Origin: Syngnathus acus | Lineage: Eukaryota > Chordata > Actinopteri > Syngnathiformes > Syngnathidae | Direction: 5' to 3' | Length of the DNA: 64,000 nucleotides | Assembly: GCF_901709675.1 (NCBI RefSeq) | Contig: NC_051092.1 | Location: 6,080,491 to 6,144,490, forward strand | Shown here: positions 39,123-51,800 of the stretch, piece by piece | Position numbering within the stretch: position 1 is the first letter of the stretch | How the letters are laid out: each line of letters opens with the position of its first letter | Position numbers and translations under genes: made by a program | The notes under the pieces: generated by a model | What the model saw: the letters and a program-made list of their open reading frames with translations, nothing else | What the model was told of the DNA's origin: nothing | Database searches by the model: none

Positions 39123-42100
39123 CTATTCTGCACTGCCTTGTATGATGTCCCTAATTTTTTGAGTGTCTGCCTGCAGAGATTCATTGTTTGGCTCAATCCT
39201 TAAAGCAGTTTGGTACTCTTGTAGTCCTGTGGAAAGGAAAGTTAAACAAGTTAATCAACAAATATTTGGTAAAAATATGCTATGATGTGTGTGTTTGCTT
39301 TGGATATCAGCTTTTTACAGTTAAAGTAATTTAGAAAGATTCATTCTGACACAGAACTACGCTGACATTACTAGGAGTTTCATTTGGACATAAAAAGAGC
39401 TTTGCTGCCATCTATTGGCAATTGTAAACTTTTTTGGGGTGGTGTGGCATCATTTTCACGATTTGCTGCATGAGTGGTTCCTAGCCTCCACAAATTGCTG
39501 GGATTTAGCCGACTGTGTAAGCACAAGTCAGTGATAGACGATTGCAAGTTTCAAATGACTGTAAATGTGACGCTGAGCATCGTTTTCGGGAGTGAGTTCA
39601 AAGTTGGAGGTTGATCTCACCAAAACTTTGTAGTATCTATGATACAATGATTCCCCTATTACACATAGAAAATAGATTTAGTCGTCAGTAGAAAGTTTGG
39701 ATTAAATTGTGTTTAAAAAAATATAACTTTTATGGTAAGGTGCAGTGTCAGGTACAGAAATAGTCCAGTTTGAACATATCATGCAAGAGTACTTTACTTC
39801 CTTCCTAAAGTGTGATGAGAAGAGCTGCTGTTAAGTGAGTGGCTTGTTAATCTGAGTGCTTTGATATACGACTCTGCTTAGTCAGACTGAGTGTGGTGCA
39901 TTTCCGACCTTCCGCATAGAGCTGCAGCTGGCAGAAAGCAGAGCCTCGACGCACGTGAGCTCTCGCTCGGGCAGCCGCATTGGCACAAACGGCTGGAGTC
40001 AGCAGTTCAAGAGCCTGCAGAGAAAGATTCATTTCAGTCTTAACCACCACCTTTTAATGTATTTTGAAATTCAGCATTACCGTAATACTTGGATTGGATA
40101 TACATTTCATCAGAGGCCATTTATAAACCTTCGACGAGTCTAGTGTGGTACTTGACAAGTGCATGAACCTGATTACTATTGTCCTGTTTTTCCTCCCATA
40201 TCAATAACTGATTTATTGTAGAATGCTTGTCAGCCTGTGATACTGTACTGGAGACCATAATAATAACAACTATGACATCATCAGCTTTATTTTTGTTGTT
40301 GTTTTAGGTGTGTAATTATCTCAGTGCAATACTACTTGCAATGATTACTTCAGAGTGACAGTGCAGATTTTTTATATAAAATGATTGATGACCCCCTTTA
40401 ACGTTAGTTTGGTGTCTATTTGTTACTTGTCAACTTCCTAAAATGACACAGTCAGGCATATAACATTCTGACCTGAGAGGAGTCCTCAATGGCTTTGTGA
40501 AAGTTGCGTAACTTGAGATGACATGCAGCTCTATTTGAATACAAAGCTGGGATCTTCCTGTTGAGTCTAATAGCCAGGTTGTAGGCATTTAAAGCACTCA
40601 AGTAGTTTCCAGCTGCAAAACATTTGCTTGGAGAAAGAAATGATTTATTTAGTAGTCACATGTCAGGATCGAGTTAACGGTGGTGATGAGAGAAAACTTC
40701 ACATACTTGCCTTTCTCCTTCAACCAGTCGGGATTCCTCTCCTCCTCTCTTAAGTCTTCCAGCTCTTCTATACCTGCATTGATGACACGCCTAGCCTCTG
40801 CTTGCTTTTTCAGCCACTGCCGTTGTTTGGCCGAGAGACGCAGGTGTCGGGTGCAATTCCAAATTCTTTATTGAGAGTTTCTTTGCACGAAGGACGAAAA
40901 TGTTACCTCTTCTTCCTCCTCAACTCGTGACTCTCTGAGAGCCGTGGGGAAAACTCGAGGAGTGAATGAGACCGGAATGTTTCCTGAAACTCTTGGAGCA
41001 GGAAGATCCACTTGCTTTTTCTTTCTCTCTGCTTCACGGACACCTCTTTTATCTAAATGCAAGGATGCAAATCGGAACTATAGTAAACTTCAGTGCTCAA
41101 TATAAAGTAAATAAGCACGTGAAACAAAAAATAAAAATGAAACTAAATGAAAAGCACATGTTTACTGGGAAATAATTAAAATAACGTACTTTTCAAAAGT
41201 GTACAGTAGACATTATTTAGCAATAGCACTGTATAATAGCAAATAACATACTCGGCATGGCACCTGGACATTACTCACCAAATATGACCTTTCTCTCATC
41301 CGATCCTCCGTTTTCACGAGTGTGTTGTACACTTTTTGCTTTGTTTAAATGGTTGCTCCGACTTTGCAGTTTGAGTCGAGCTTCTTCGTCAGCTTTTTTC
41401 TTCTCCTTCAGCTGCCATGCCTCCAGTTCAGCTGTGGTTCTCTCTCGTTCAGCATCCTTCATTTTCTGGATTCTGTCTTTTTCTTCACTTTCAATCTATA
41501 AACAGATAACAATGTGATGCAAATGCTTAAACCAGTTCAACCTTTATTTTAGTTAAGTCAGTTATTTAATAGCAGTCATCTTGTTTAAAGAAGGTAAATA
41601 GTAGGTCAGATAGGACGGAGAAAAAAAATAAAGCCGTGATACTTAAGTTGTTTCGCAACAGCTATTTAGGCTCTGCCGTGAGGGTAGTGTGAAATTGAGA
41701 TGGGTGGCGCATGGGCAAGGCGTAAAGAAAGATTGGTGAGATCTGGATGAAGGCGCATACGTTCCCCTGCTATTCATGATGGATAGGGAGAGAGCAGAAA
41801 AGCTAATCAAGAGAATGAATAGCAAAACTTTGCAAGTAATTGATGCTGCAACCCAGTTGTGTAAAGATGCCACAAGATGGCACACAGAACTAGTTTAATC
41901 CAATTCCGTCAGGTTACTTCGACATTAGTACTGTGCCTCAAGTTGCAAGCGCCTCATCCCACTTCAACGTGGCACCGAAATATTACTACTGTTGCTGTGA
42001 CATGAGCACAAAAACAGCAAATGTGTGAGTTTTGCAATTTGACTGTTGCCACTTGACGCCCACTGGGCATTCTTACATTCATCATTGTTTTCACAGTATA

Positions 42101-43347
42101 TCTCTTCTCAGTCTGCCTTTTCTCTGATCTGTTTTTGGCCTGGGCAGCAAGCTTTTCCTGCATATTTGACAGTGCTCGCTCACGGATTTCCTTTTTTTTC
42201 TCTTTATCATCTGAAAGAGAGCAGATAAAATATATCATCACATAAATTAGTTGGTTTTCAAGTCATCCCCATTTAGGAGGATGTGCAATAACATTTTGAC
42301 TGCTGCTATTTATTTTGTATATTGTATCATAAAATATATATCTTATTATAACCTAATAGCAGAGAGGTTTAATAAATCCCTCCTGTTAGTTTGTGCGGTT
42401 TATACGCAATGTACATGTATATTAAATATGTTGATGAGGAAGCTCAAAGTGTCATTTATGCAGTTTATATTTTTTGTTTGCTAGAGAAATACAAACATGT
42501 ATTGAGTATTTTCTCCCATACTGAATTTAAAAAGTATTTCTATCTTATACATCTATTATTTTGTGTTAAAAGATAAATGAGTCCAAATAAATCCTCAATG
42601 TACATGCTATGTTAAATAATTTAATAAGTAGCCTCAAAGTCTTATTTATACTGCCTTTATATATTTTTGTTTGTTTGTTTGTTGGGATTCTAATAAATGT
42701 TGACTCAGCTGATGCTGTAGTAACAATTTTGGATGGCAATTAACAGTATGAATTATGTTGAGGGGTTTATGGGTGGTCAACAAAACTGACAATACAATTT
42801 TCAACAAACTCCATAAATCGAGTGTAACAAATGTTAGTCATTTCCAGTGGATAATGTGCCTGACTGGCCTCAGAGCTTTCTCGGTGGGACTCCTGGCTGG
42901 CTCAATGCTGACTTTTTTCTGCAATGAATGACATTTATATAATGACCTTAGAATAAAACTCAAAATCAAGCCAATCAGTGAGACAGTCTTACATGTGCTT
43001 ATTGATAGGTGCTCCCACAGTTTGTTGGTCCTCTTTGACAAATTGATGACTGCGACACCATTTCCAATCTTTGCTGAGCTTTGGTCATCATCAACAAGCT
43101 CCGAAGGGAACACTTCCAACAGGAATGGTGGGAAATGAACCTATTGAAAATAAAATCACAAATCTGTGGATTTTCTCACCAGCTTAATAATTAATTTGAT
43201 TCTGTCTTGAAGAGGTTTATGTTAGCTCACCTTCAGGTACTCGTCGGACGACATAATGTCTACCTTCTTGGCCCCTTTCAGAGGCACGCTGATGAAAACC
43301 ATGGACTCTGTCTGCGTCCATGAGTGGTCTGTTACGAGGAGGGGCAT
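39123..43347 (-). CDS. dnaaf4: Dynein axonemal assembly factor 4 (Dyx1c1)
   Basis: Cytoplasmic HSP90/HSP70 co-chaperone needed to preassemble axonemal dynein arms for motile cilia (family knowledge). Nine exons on the - strand: 43347-43231, 43140-42993, 42210-42077, 41495-41279, 41052-40907, 40816-40707, 40626-40473, 40014-39909, 39226-39123 (stop TAG). They total 1,236 bases, 411 residues (human 420). Start [20 protein letters not shown] aligns with the human start. The N-terminal p23/CS domain spans about residues 3-88 ([22 protein letters not shown]). A Lys/Glu-rich helical middle follows (about 95-225), then [16 protein letters not shown] and three TPR repeats (about 284-392; [35 protein letters not shown]). 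All boundaries are GT-AG; the acceptor at 40816 has a weak pyrimidine tract, but the frame requires it. The intron 40817-40906 is only 90 bp. Nothing looks broken. Confidence 0.94.
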
Positions 43348-43613
43348 CTAGTTCGTGGGTCTACACGTACAATATAATGCACACAGACAGATACAGCACA
43401 AACTCCGAAACCAGGGACTGGAAGACTGACTTTAGTTACCTGCCACTTAAGTACGACGTCCTCTCATACAATTTCCCTAAATGTATGGATTTGTGGATGT
43501 TTCTGGTTATGTATCTGCAGTTACTGTCGAATTAAAGTCGCGCTTAATTTATGATTCGATACAACTTTATTGCCAGCGAGAGGCAAAAGGCTAACGGAGA
43601 TGTTGTTGATGTT

Positions 43614-43627
43614 GTTACTATGGAGAC
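43614..43627 (-). promoter_or_regulatory. dnaaf4: RFX X-box upstream of dnaaf4
   Basis: On the - strand GTCTCCATAGTAAC fits the X-box consensus RYYNCC-AT-RRNRAC at every position. It lies 267 bp upstream of the dnaaf4 ATG. RFX factors drive ciliary genes through this motif, and human DYX1C1 is reported to be RFX-controlled, so gene and motif agree. Binding is inferred. Confidence 0.6.
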
Positions 43628-45723
43628 CATGGAGTTAACGTTGCATTCATGTCTATCGGAAACATGAGTGTCGAACAAATGCACTATGATGAGGATTTTG
43701 TATTGATCATTCTCACGAGAACTGGATGGCATCAGTTATCTGCAGAATACGTGTTTTGTTAACCTTCCCCTTTTGTTAGCTTTCTGCTGCCATCTGTGGT
43801 GTTAGCGGGTCATTTTGGACCCGTGTATTAAATCAGCCATAAAATACCCTAAAAACAATATTTTATCATCCAATGTTTTTCTTAACTCTTGTTTAGCTGG
43901 TTGGGCTCCCTTATCCATGAAAAGATTGGTTTTAATATTTTTTTGTGGCCCCCTGGGGCTTTGTTTTATTATTTATTATTATTATCTTTTACTGAAATGT
44001 AGCTTTATTGACTATTCAGCCACTTAAAGCTCATAAAATACGATTGAACAATCTTACATAATATAAACCTTTGCTTCCAGTTTAAATGATCTTGACTACT
44101 ATTTCCTGTTAGCCATTCTGAAGAGGCCGGTTGTCATTTTATGTCACACTCCAAGGTTAGGTTGTGCATTAAAACATTTCCCATAAATGCTCACAACCTT
44201 GTCGCAGGTGTAATCTGATGGAGATACCAAGTCTTAAAAATCGCTTATCTCTTGAACTGTTGTGACCGATCGGTGACTCATCACTTGTTCAGATAATGCT
44301 GATCCTTTATGCTTTTGTCCAGTTCATTCTGTCACAAGCCAGATTCCATAATGTTGCTATACAGTTGTCGTTTCCCTTACTATATGCTTTGCTCCGTTGT
44401 TATGTCAACCTTTATTCTGTCAAACAGGCCTGATGTCTTGCGGGATGTAAGCCCGGGTTACTCTGTGAGAAGTTGTCAGTGTGTCAAGCTTTCTTCCAGG
44501 TAGAACCTCTAATTTTCTTGAGTAGCCATCCCTACTTTCTGCGGACACTTGATAAAAAGGTATACTTTTCAATTTTTGTATCATGTCTCCTTCTGGGACC
44601 CTATCTTGCTCCACACGTGACATGAACATCACCATTGGAAAGATAAAGTAAATCATTTACTTCTACTTGGTTGTATCTTTATTGTCAGAATGGAACAAAA
44701 TAATTCTTTGTGTGTCCTAGCATGAAGGAATTGACAATAAAGCTGACTCTGACTCTGAAAATACCTATGCTGACTGTGCTTTACTGCATGCAAGATGTTA
44801 TACAAATGATAATATCAACACGATGGTGGCGTGACTTTCCCTGCAGTTTTATTGACGAGGGAACAATTCAATCATGGGAGACATGTGATAGCGTGTGTAT
44901 CCGGTAATTTGTGGATATCTCTGGCACTGATAAGCATTCAGGTAGAATATTAAACATCTCAAAATGTATCATCAGCACTTCAATTGAAAGTGCAATTGTC
45001 TCATGTTGAGAAAGAGGAGATAGTATCACAAGTGCATGCCTGTTTACTGTTTTCTGTTATTTGTAGAACATTTTAATGAAGAGAGCACAATTCAATGACA
45101 AAACAGTATCTCAAAAACAATTTAAAGCAAATATTACTAAACGTATATACGGATAAAATGCAAGCAAAATCTTTATGAAATTTGAATGAGAACATCTTAG
45201 TTATCTTTGATTGTAGCATAAAAATACTAATATTGTCCACAGAGGTTATCAAAAACATAATTGAAAAACGATATATGTATGGATAGGTCTGATGCCAATG
45301 AACATTTTGAGTGCTTGAAAATAAAAAAATATTCAGAAATGACTTGCGTTTTTTTTTTTTCTCAAAAACTGTCAGCAAAACAGGTTTTAAAACAAATTAT
45401 TTTGTTGCTGTGACTTAATGACGCGTTCAATGGTATAAGTAAATACCACTCCCATTTTTTAAGTGTAGCAAGAAAAAGAAATGTCTTCACAACTGTTATA
45501 TTATTTTACATCTCAAAAGATACATACTTTGTACCTTAGCATCTTTGTATGTTATAACATTTTTATTTCAAGGTAATCTGACTTTATTTCTCAATATTGG
45601 TAAGTGACAATATCAAATTTAATACACCTGACTGAAAAAAGAACATTTAGTTACTTGTAACAATTAGTAAGCAGTAACAAGTTATTGCAAATTATTAGTA
45701 TTTGTTATAGTAATGATGTCCCT

Positions 45724-45794
45724 GTTAATGCATCACCTGCTCGGCTGCTACAGCAAAAAGGGAGGAGGAATACTTTGCAGGGCCACATATAAAA
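45724..45794 (+). promoter_or_regulatory. anpep: Candidate anpep promoter (TATA box, possible HNF1 half-site)
   Basis: TATAAAA at 45788-45794 lies 61 bp before the ATG and would start transcription near 45820. GTTAATGCATCAC at 45724-45736 has a perfect left half of the HNF1 palindrome but only 3 of 6 bases of the right half. HNF1 control is known for mammalian intestinal ANPEP; here it is only suggested. Confidence 0.45.
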
Positions 45795-45854
45795 GCTGAC
45801 CTTTTCTCTGTTGCATGCTCCGTTTCTGAGTGGGGTTCAACTTCAGGCAGAGAA

Positions 45855-48800
45855 ATGGGGAAAGGGTTCTTTATCAGTAAAGGCGTTGGGGTAGTTTGTA
45901 TTATTCTCGGAGCTGGGGCTGTAGCCACTATAATAGCATTGAGTGTTGTTTATTCCCAGGAAAAGGCAAAAAATGAGAGTCATGTCTCCCCAACAGCTGG
46001 AGCAACGACAATTGCCACCATCACAACTGCACCGTCTAACAATGCTTGGGACAAATATCGACTGCCCAAGAGCCTGGTACCAGAACATTATGACGTCACA
46101 CTGTGGCCTCGGCTAACTCCAGATCCAAAGACTGGACTCTACATTTTTACAGGTAAAGTGGTTTCATTTTTCGACCAGTCTAACTTGTATCACCAAAAAA
46201 CTGTTCAGTGTTGTTACTCTCATGATCAAAATAAGACCAACACAAAGTGATGGAGTTTGATAAATAATTACGTCTTTTATTTGATAATGAATGGTATTTA
46301 TTTAAAACAAAATCCCTATTTTTGTATTTTTTTTTAAGAATTTGTTTGACAAAAACATCTCTAATTGTTCACATCCTTTCCCAATATAACCATGTCCAAT
46401 TTCCCTAATATGGAGTTGATAAGTTGATTAGAATTACTCGCCTATAAGATCTTGCAAATACACATTTTCGAAATATCAAAAAGGGCAATGATATATATAT
46501 ATATAGTTGTCTTGTTTGCTTATTACTCTCTATTTATAAAAAATGTGGAGGCCCCAATATAAATTATAACTCATCACCACTTTCACAAAAGCATTGCCTG
46601 CTTGTACTTTGTCATAGAAGCTTCTGGTTTAGAAAAAGACAATTTGACACACTATCTGTTATATTACATGTGTTTTTATATATTTGTATCTATTATTATC
46701 ATCATATCACACTCAATGTCATTCCAGGTGAATCCAGTGTCGAGTTTGTGTGTGCTGAGGAGACAAATCTGATTCTAATCCACTCCAATAAACTGAACTA
46801 CAGCAAGCATGACAATAACCAATTGGCAATGCTCAATGCTGTGGAGAGTGTAATCAAAGCTCCCTCAATAGTATCCTCCTGGGTCAAAACAGAAACTCAG
46901 TATCTGGTCATAACACTGGACAATAAACTGATGAAGGACCAACGGTACATTCTTTACACAAATTTTACTGGAGAGCTGGCTGACGACCTTGGAGGCTTCT
47001 ACAGAAGTGAATACAAGGAAAATGGAGTGACAAAGTATGTGGACTTGTTTCTATTTATGTTTGTAAAATATAGTGGAAAAAATGGATATCCCTTTGTTAA
47101 GCGTTCACGTGTGCAAGACAATCATTTGCTTATCTGTTTTCTTATCAGTGTGATTCTTTATTGCTCTTAACACGTTTGGTCTATTTGTGATTAACTAGCA
47201 TGGGATTAATTCCCACCTATTACTCTTGTCACAATCGCGGTGCGATTGATTCAGTATTTGAGGGTGTAGTTCACCTTTTCCCTGAAATCAGATGGGCCAA
47301 ACTCAAGGCTCTTGTTGCAACCCTGAACAGAGTAAATGTTATGGAAAATGGATATTGTTGCTCTCTAATAGACTTGTTTCGAACACACTATTAAATGCTG
47401 GGTTGTTTTCTTATGCCACATCTTATGGAGTTTTAGCAGAGTGGGTTACTTTCACCCAAGATTACATTCTTTATTTTGACCCTGCAGATTGACATGATGA
47501 TTGGGTCCAAATTGAATTTGGTTGGCCGAAGAACTGAAGTTGGTAGTTTTTGACATTTTAGTGTACTGAAGTTGAAGTAAAAATTTTAAGTACCTAAATA
47601 AATCTAATTTATTAAACATTGATGATGACTGGACGACTGTGACACTGCTGGTCAGGGTGAATGTTACATTCTCAAATTGTCCCAAGTAGCAGGTCTTTCC
47701 AATTTTTGACTAAAAGCGGGTTATTTTTGACCCAGTAGTTTCAAGAGTGTAACCTCCAGGGCTAGTCAGTAGTTGTTTATGCCATATGGCATTTTCAAGC
47801 CTGCAATAAAATGGGCAGGTTGCATCAGTAAGAATCTATTGAGAGACCTCTGACCACTGTAAGTTGTTAGAAAATATTAGAAGTAAAATTTATATTTGCA
47901 ATCCTCAACCCAATGTGCTGTGTATAAATGACTCACAATTGGCTCAATTCCTTTTGAACCAAGTGATGCATTGTCTATTTTAATTATTATTATTTGAACT
48001 ATCTATTTTTTAAGTTTGGGTAATCACCCTTACAACTGCTGGGTCAAAAATGTGACTGATCCCTTTAACTTGGGTCAATTCGACCCAGCTTTGGGTTGTT
48101 TCATACCTGAATTACTGTTCAATTGTTTTATGAGTATTTTATGAATCATTTTATGAGTATTTTATGCAGTGATTGCATTACTGTTTAGGGTTGTTGCAAC
48201 AACTCAGATGCAGCCAACAGATGCCAGGAAGGCCTTCCCTTGTTTTGATGAGCCGGCTATGAAAGCCGTTTTTGACATCACTCTGATACATGACAAAGGA
48301 ACTGTGGCACTCTCAAATGGCGAACCAAAAGGTTTCATCCAGATTATTGTTATGTTTATTTCTTATTTTGATGTTCATTTGTTATAATCCATCATATTCC
48401 ATTCTGCAGAAACAAGCAATATTGTCATTGGTGAAAAGACTCTACAGAAGACAGTGTTTGAACCAACTCTGAAAATGTCCACCTATCTTTTGGCATTTAT
48501 TGTCAGTGACTTTGGCAATATCTCCAACATCATTGATGATGTCACGGTAATGTATTCAATCCAGCAATACCAACAGTTGTGTTACTATCTATATGTTTAT
48601 GGCTGAGTTTACTTAAGTATAATGTTCGTAATTAATTTTTATAGCATGTAACAAAACCAAGTGTTCATAAGGAAATAGCCATGGAACCTCTTAAAACAGA
48701 ATACAATAATCCATTCCAGGATGTTTTTTTTTTACCTTCATTGGGAAACAGAGAGAAAACTCATAAAGGGTAATAATCTGTTTTTAAGGGTCGAAAGGTT

Positions 48801-51800
48801 GATAATTAACATCTATACGCACTCTCCCATTCTACTGATGAAATGTTAGAAAGGCAGAATGTTCTCAGTAGTTAGCATTATTACAGTTGTGATTGAGACT
48901 ACCACAAGCCTGGGCAACCCACGGCTCCCAAGTCTCATGCGATTCTTTACCCGGTTTCATGTGGCTCTTAAAGCCCTTTCACTTTCCACACTAAGCTTAG
49001 TTAGCCACGAGCATGACAGAGATCCAGTAAAACTTAAAATAAAAAACTGTGCACTACCCTCTTACACAAATTTTCATATCATTAAGTTTGATTCGCATTT
49101 AAAGAAAACAGATGCGCTCTAAATCATCTTCATTTGAGAAAATCAATTTTTCACTTCATGAGTTGTGTTTTATTTGCGCATTAGCTTCTGTTGTCTTTTG
49201 TTTTGTTGATTTAGATCCGGATCTTTGCCCGCAAATCTGCTATTGATGCTGGCCAAGGAGCGTATGCTCTTAACAAAACTGGACCAATTCTCAAGTTTTT
49301 TGAGAGGTATTACAATTCCACGTACCCCCTGCCCAAGTCAGGTATGTCAAATGCTTCTACTTTAAATGGAATTTGCGTCTTGGGGCTCATGATGTTATGT
49401 TACTGCTTTGTATTTATGCAAAGGTGAGGGTCAATTGGAGCAGCTATAACAAACATTTGTGATCAGAATGAGCTTCAAAATAATGAAAATCAAACCATAT
49501 ATTATAAAATAAGTCTGCATTTATGTCAATTCACCAACAAGGCCAGTGTGGTTTTGATAACATTATCGATAACTTCTCATAAACTGCTTTGTTGCACTCT
49601 CGTGTCATTTATCATAGTAGGTGAGAGATGCCAGACTTTTATTAGCTCACAGTAAATATTTTATTTCTTTGTGGTTGTCTTTCATGTCTTGTTTGGGAAC
49701 TGCATTGTACCTGGTCATAAATGATCAATGTTTAACTGAAAAAGCAGTCATTCAAAGGTTTTCTTTTACAAATATACAGTTGTTTACTCTTACTGAATAC
49801 AGATCAGATAGCCCTGCCAGACTTTAATGCTGGAGCCATGGAGAACTGGGGTCTAATCACCTACAGAGAGACAGCTCTCCTCTACGATGAAGACTTCTCC
49901 TCCAACGGCAACAAGGAGAGGATCGCTTCCATCATCAGTCATGAACTGGCTCATATGGTTAGTTCAGATAATGGTTAACAGCACATCTGTAAGGTCGAAA
50001 AGCCCAGAGTGTGGGAGATTCAAATGTGAGAAGTTAGGCGAAGCCAATTTATAAATAAAACGAAGAACAATCTGTAATTAGGAGAGGAAATTTAATTCAT
50101 GCTACATATAGTATGTAAGGTGACATCTTATCAGGTTTGCCTCAACAGCTCCATTTGTTTGTTCTCTTTAGTGGTTTGGGAATCTGGTCACCCTGAAGTG
50201 GTGGAATGACTTGTGGCTAAATGAAGGTTTTGCCTCATATGTTGAGTACCTTGGAGCACATGAAGCTGAATCTGAATGGAATGTGGTAAGGATTGCTTTC
50301 CAACTCGGTCTCTTGAATCTCACGTTAAATGATGATGATCAAGCACTGTGATTATTTTTAATATTCCTTTCAACAGAAAGATCTTATTGTGCTGAGTGAT
50401 ATGCACAGGGTGTTTGCCATTGATGCTTTGGCCTCCTCTCACCCTTTGTCCTCGAAAGAAGAAGATATCCAGAAGCCAGCACAAATCAGTGAGCTGTTTG
50501 ATGCCATTTCATATAGCAAGGTAACCTATCAGGCTTTTCACACATACTACATGTGAATTTTCAAAATCTCTATAACTGAAAAAAAAACCTGCAATATTTT
50601 GGTAAGTAATCAGCAGAGTTACACCTTTTTCCTTCATTTGTAGGGAGCATCTGTACTGAGGATGTTGTCAGATTTCCTGTCTGAAGATGTCTTCACAAAG
50701 GGCCTCAGGGTAAGGAGTGCTTGCACCAATATTTACCGCATGAATTAAACAATATTCACATGATGCTTTGAATAATTTTCACTTTGATGGTTTGCTAATG
50801 TAAATTGCAGCGTATCATGCCAGCAAGCCGCTGCGCTTATATACATCATTTCATTACAGCTTGAATTTATTTAAGCAGGTGCAAATTAAAAATAAAGACA
50901 ATTACGATGATATTACATTCACCTTTTATTAAACTTTGCAGCTTGTACCAGCATTTCTAATGTTTTTGTTTTAGCAGTATTTATCCACAGTTCCCATTTT
51001 TATTCATGTCCCTTTAGACCTACCTGGCTGAATTTGCATTTGGAAATGCGGTTTATACAGATCTGTGGGATCATCTGCAAAAGGCAAGTATTTTTTTTAT
51101 GTGTCAAATACATGAATAGAAAAACAATCCATTTAGGAGCCTATATCTTCAAACAGTGGCACCCTCTCTTTTAGCCGCTGTGTTGAAGTTTATGATTGTG
51201 CGTGCTGTCCACATTAAGAAATAATTGTCTCTTCCCATATAGATGCCGCCCCCACCCGAGAAAAGCTTACTGTAATTGTCTTTACTATTCCACATTCTTG
51301 GTTCAAATGAGAATAGTTGTTTTGCCAAGTTGATGCTCAATGGGTGTAGATTTGTGCGTCCCAAACTTTATGACAAGGCTATAATTTGCATTAGAAAAAT
51401 TGATACTAAGGTTAATTTCACTTTCTGCCATGTAATGGGAGAAAATTGAATTGTTCTGCCTGTCATTGAACTGCCACACATAGATGAACAAAGATCCATC
51501 CTTGGCTGCTTCTGCTCCAGTGGGTGCCAACAGCAGTGTGTGGTCACTGTGATGGGTCAAATGCAGCGGTCAAAGGTCGTGTAAATATGCAAGTCAATTG
51601 AACAATGAAGAAAACTAATATGTCTCTGCAGGCTGTTGACAGTGCTGGTCCTGGTGATCTTCCCCAAAGTGTTCATAACATCATGAACACATGGGTGCTG
51701 CAGATGGGCTTTCCCGTGGTTACAATCAATGCAACAAATGGAGTTATTACACAGAAACATTTTCTCCTGGATCCCGACTCCGAAGTTACTGCACCGTCTC

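Larger units (their letters stand above)
43348..45854. other. Intergenic region between divergent dnaaf4 and anpep
   Basis: About 2.5 kb containing the dnaaf4 promoter side (X-box at 43614) and, at its right end, the anpep promoter candidate. Otherwise AT-rich with T-runs and no gene or recognisable transposon. Confidence 0.5.
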
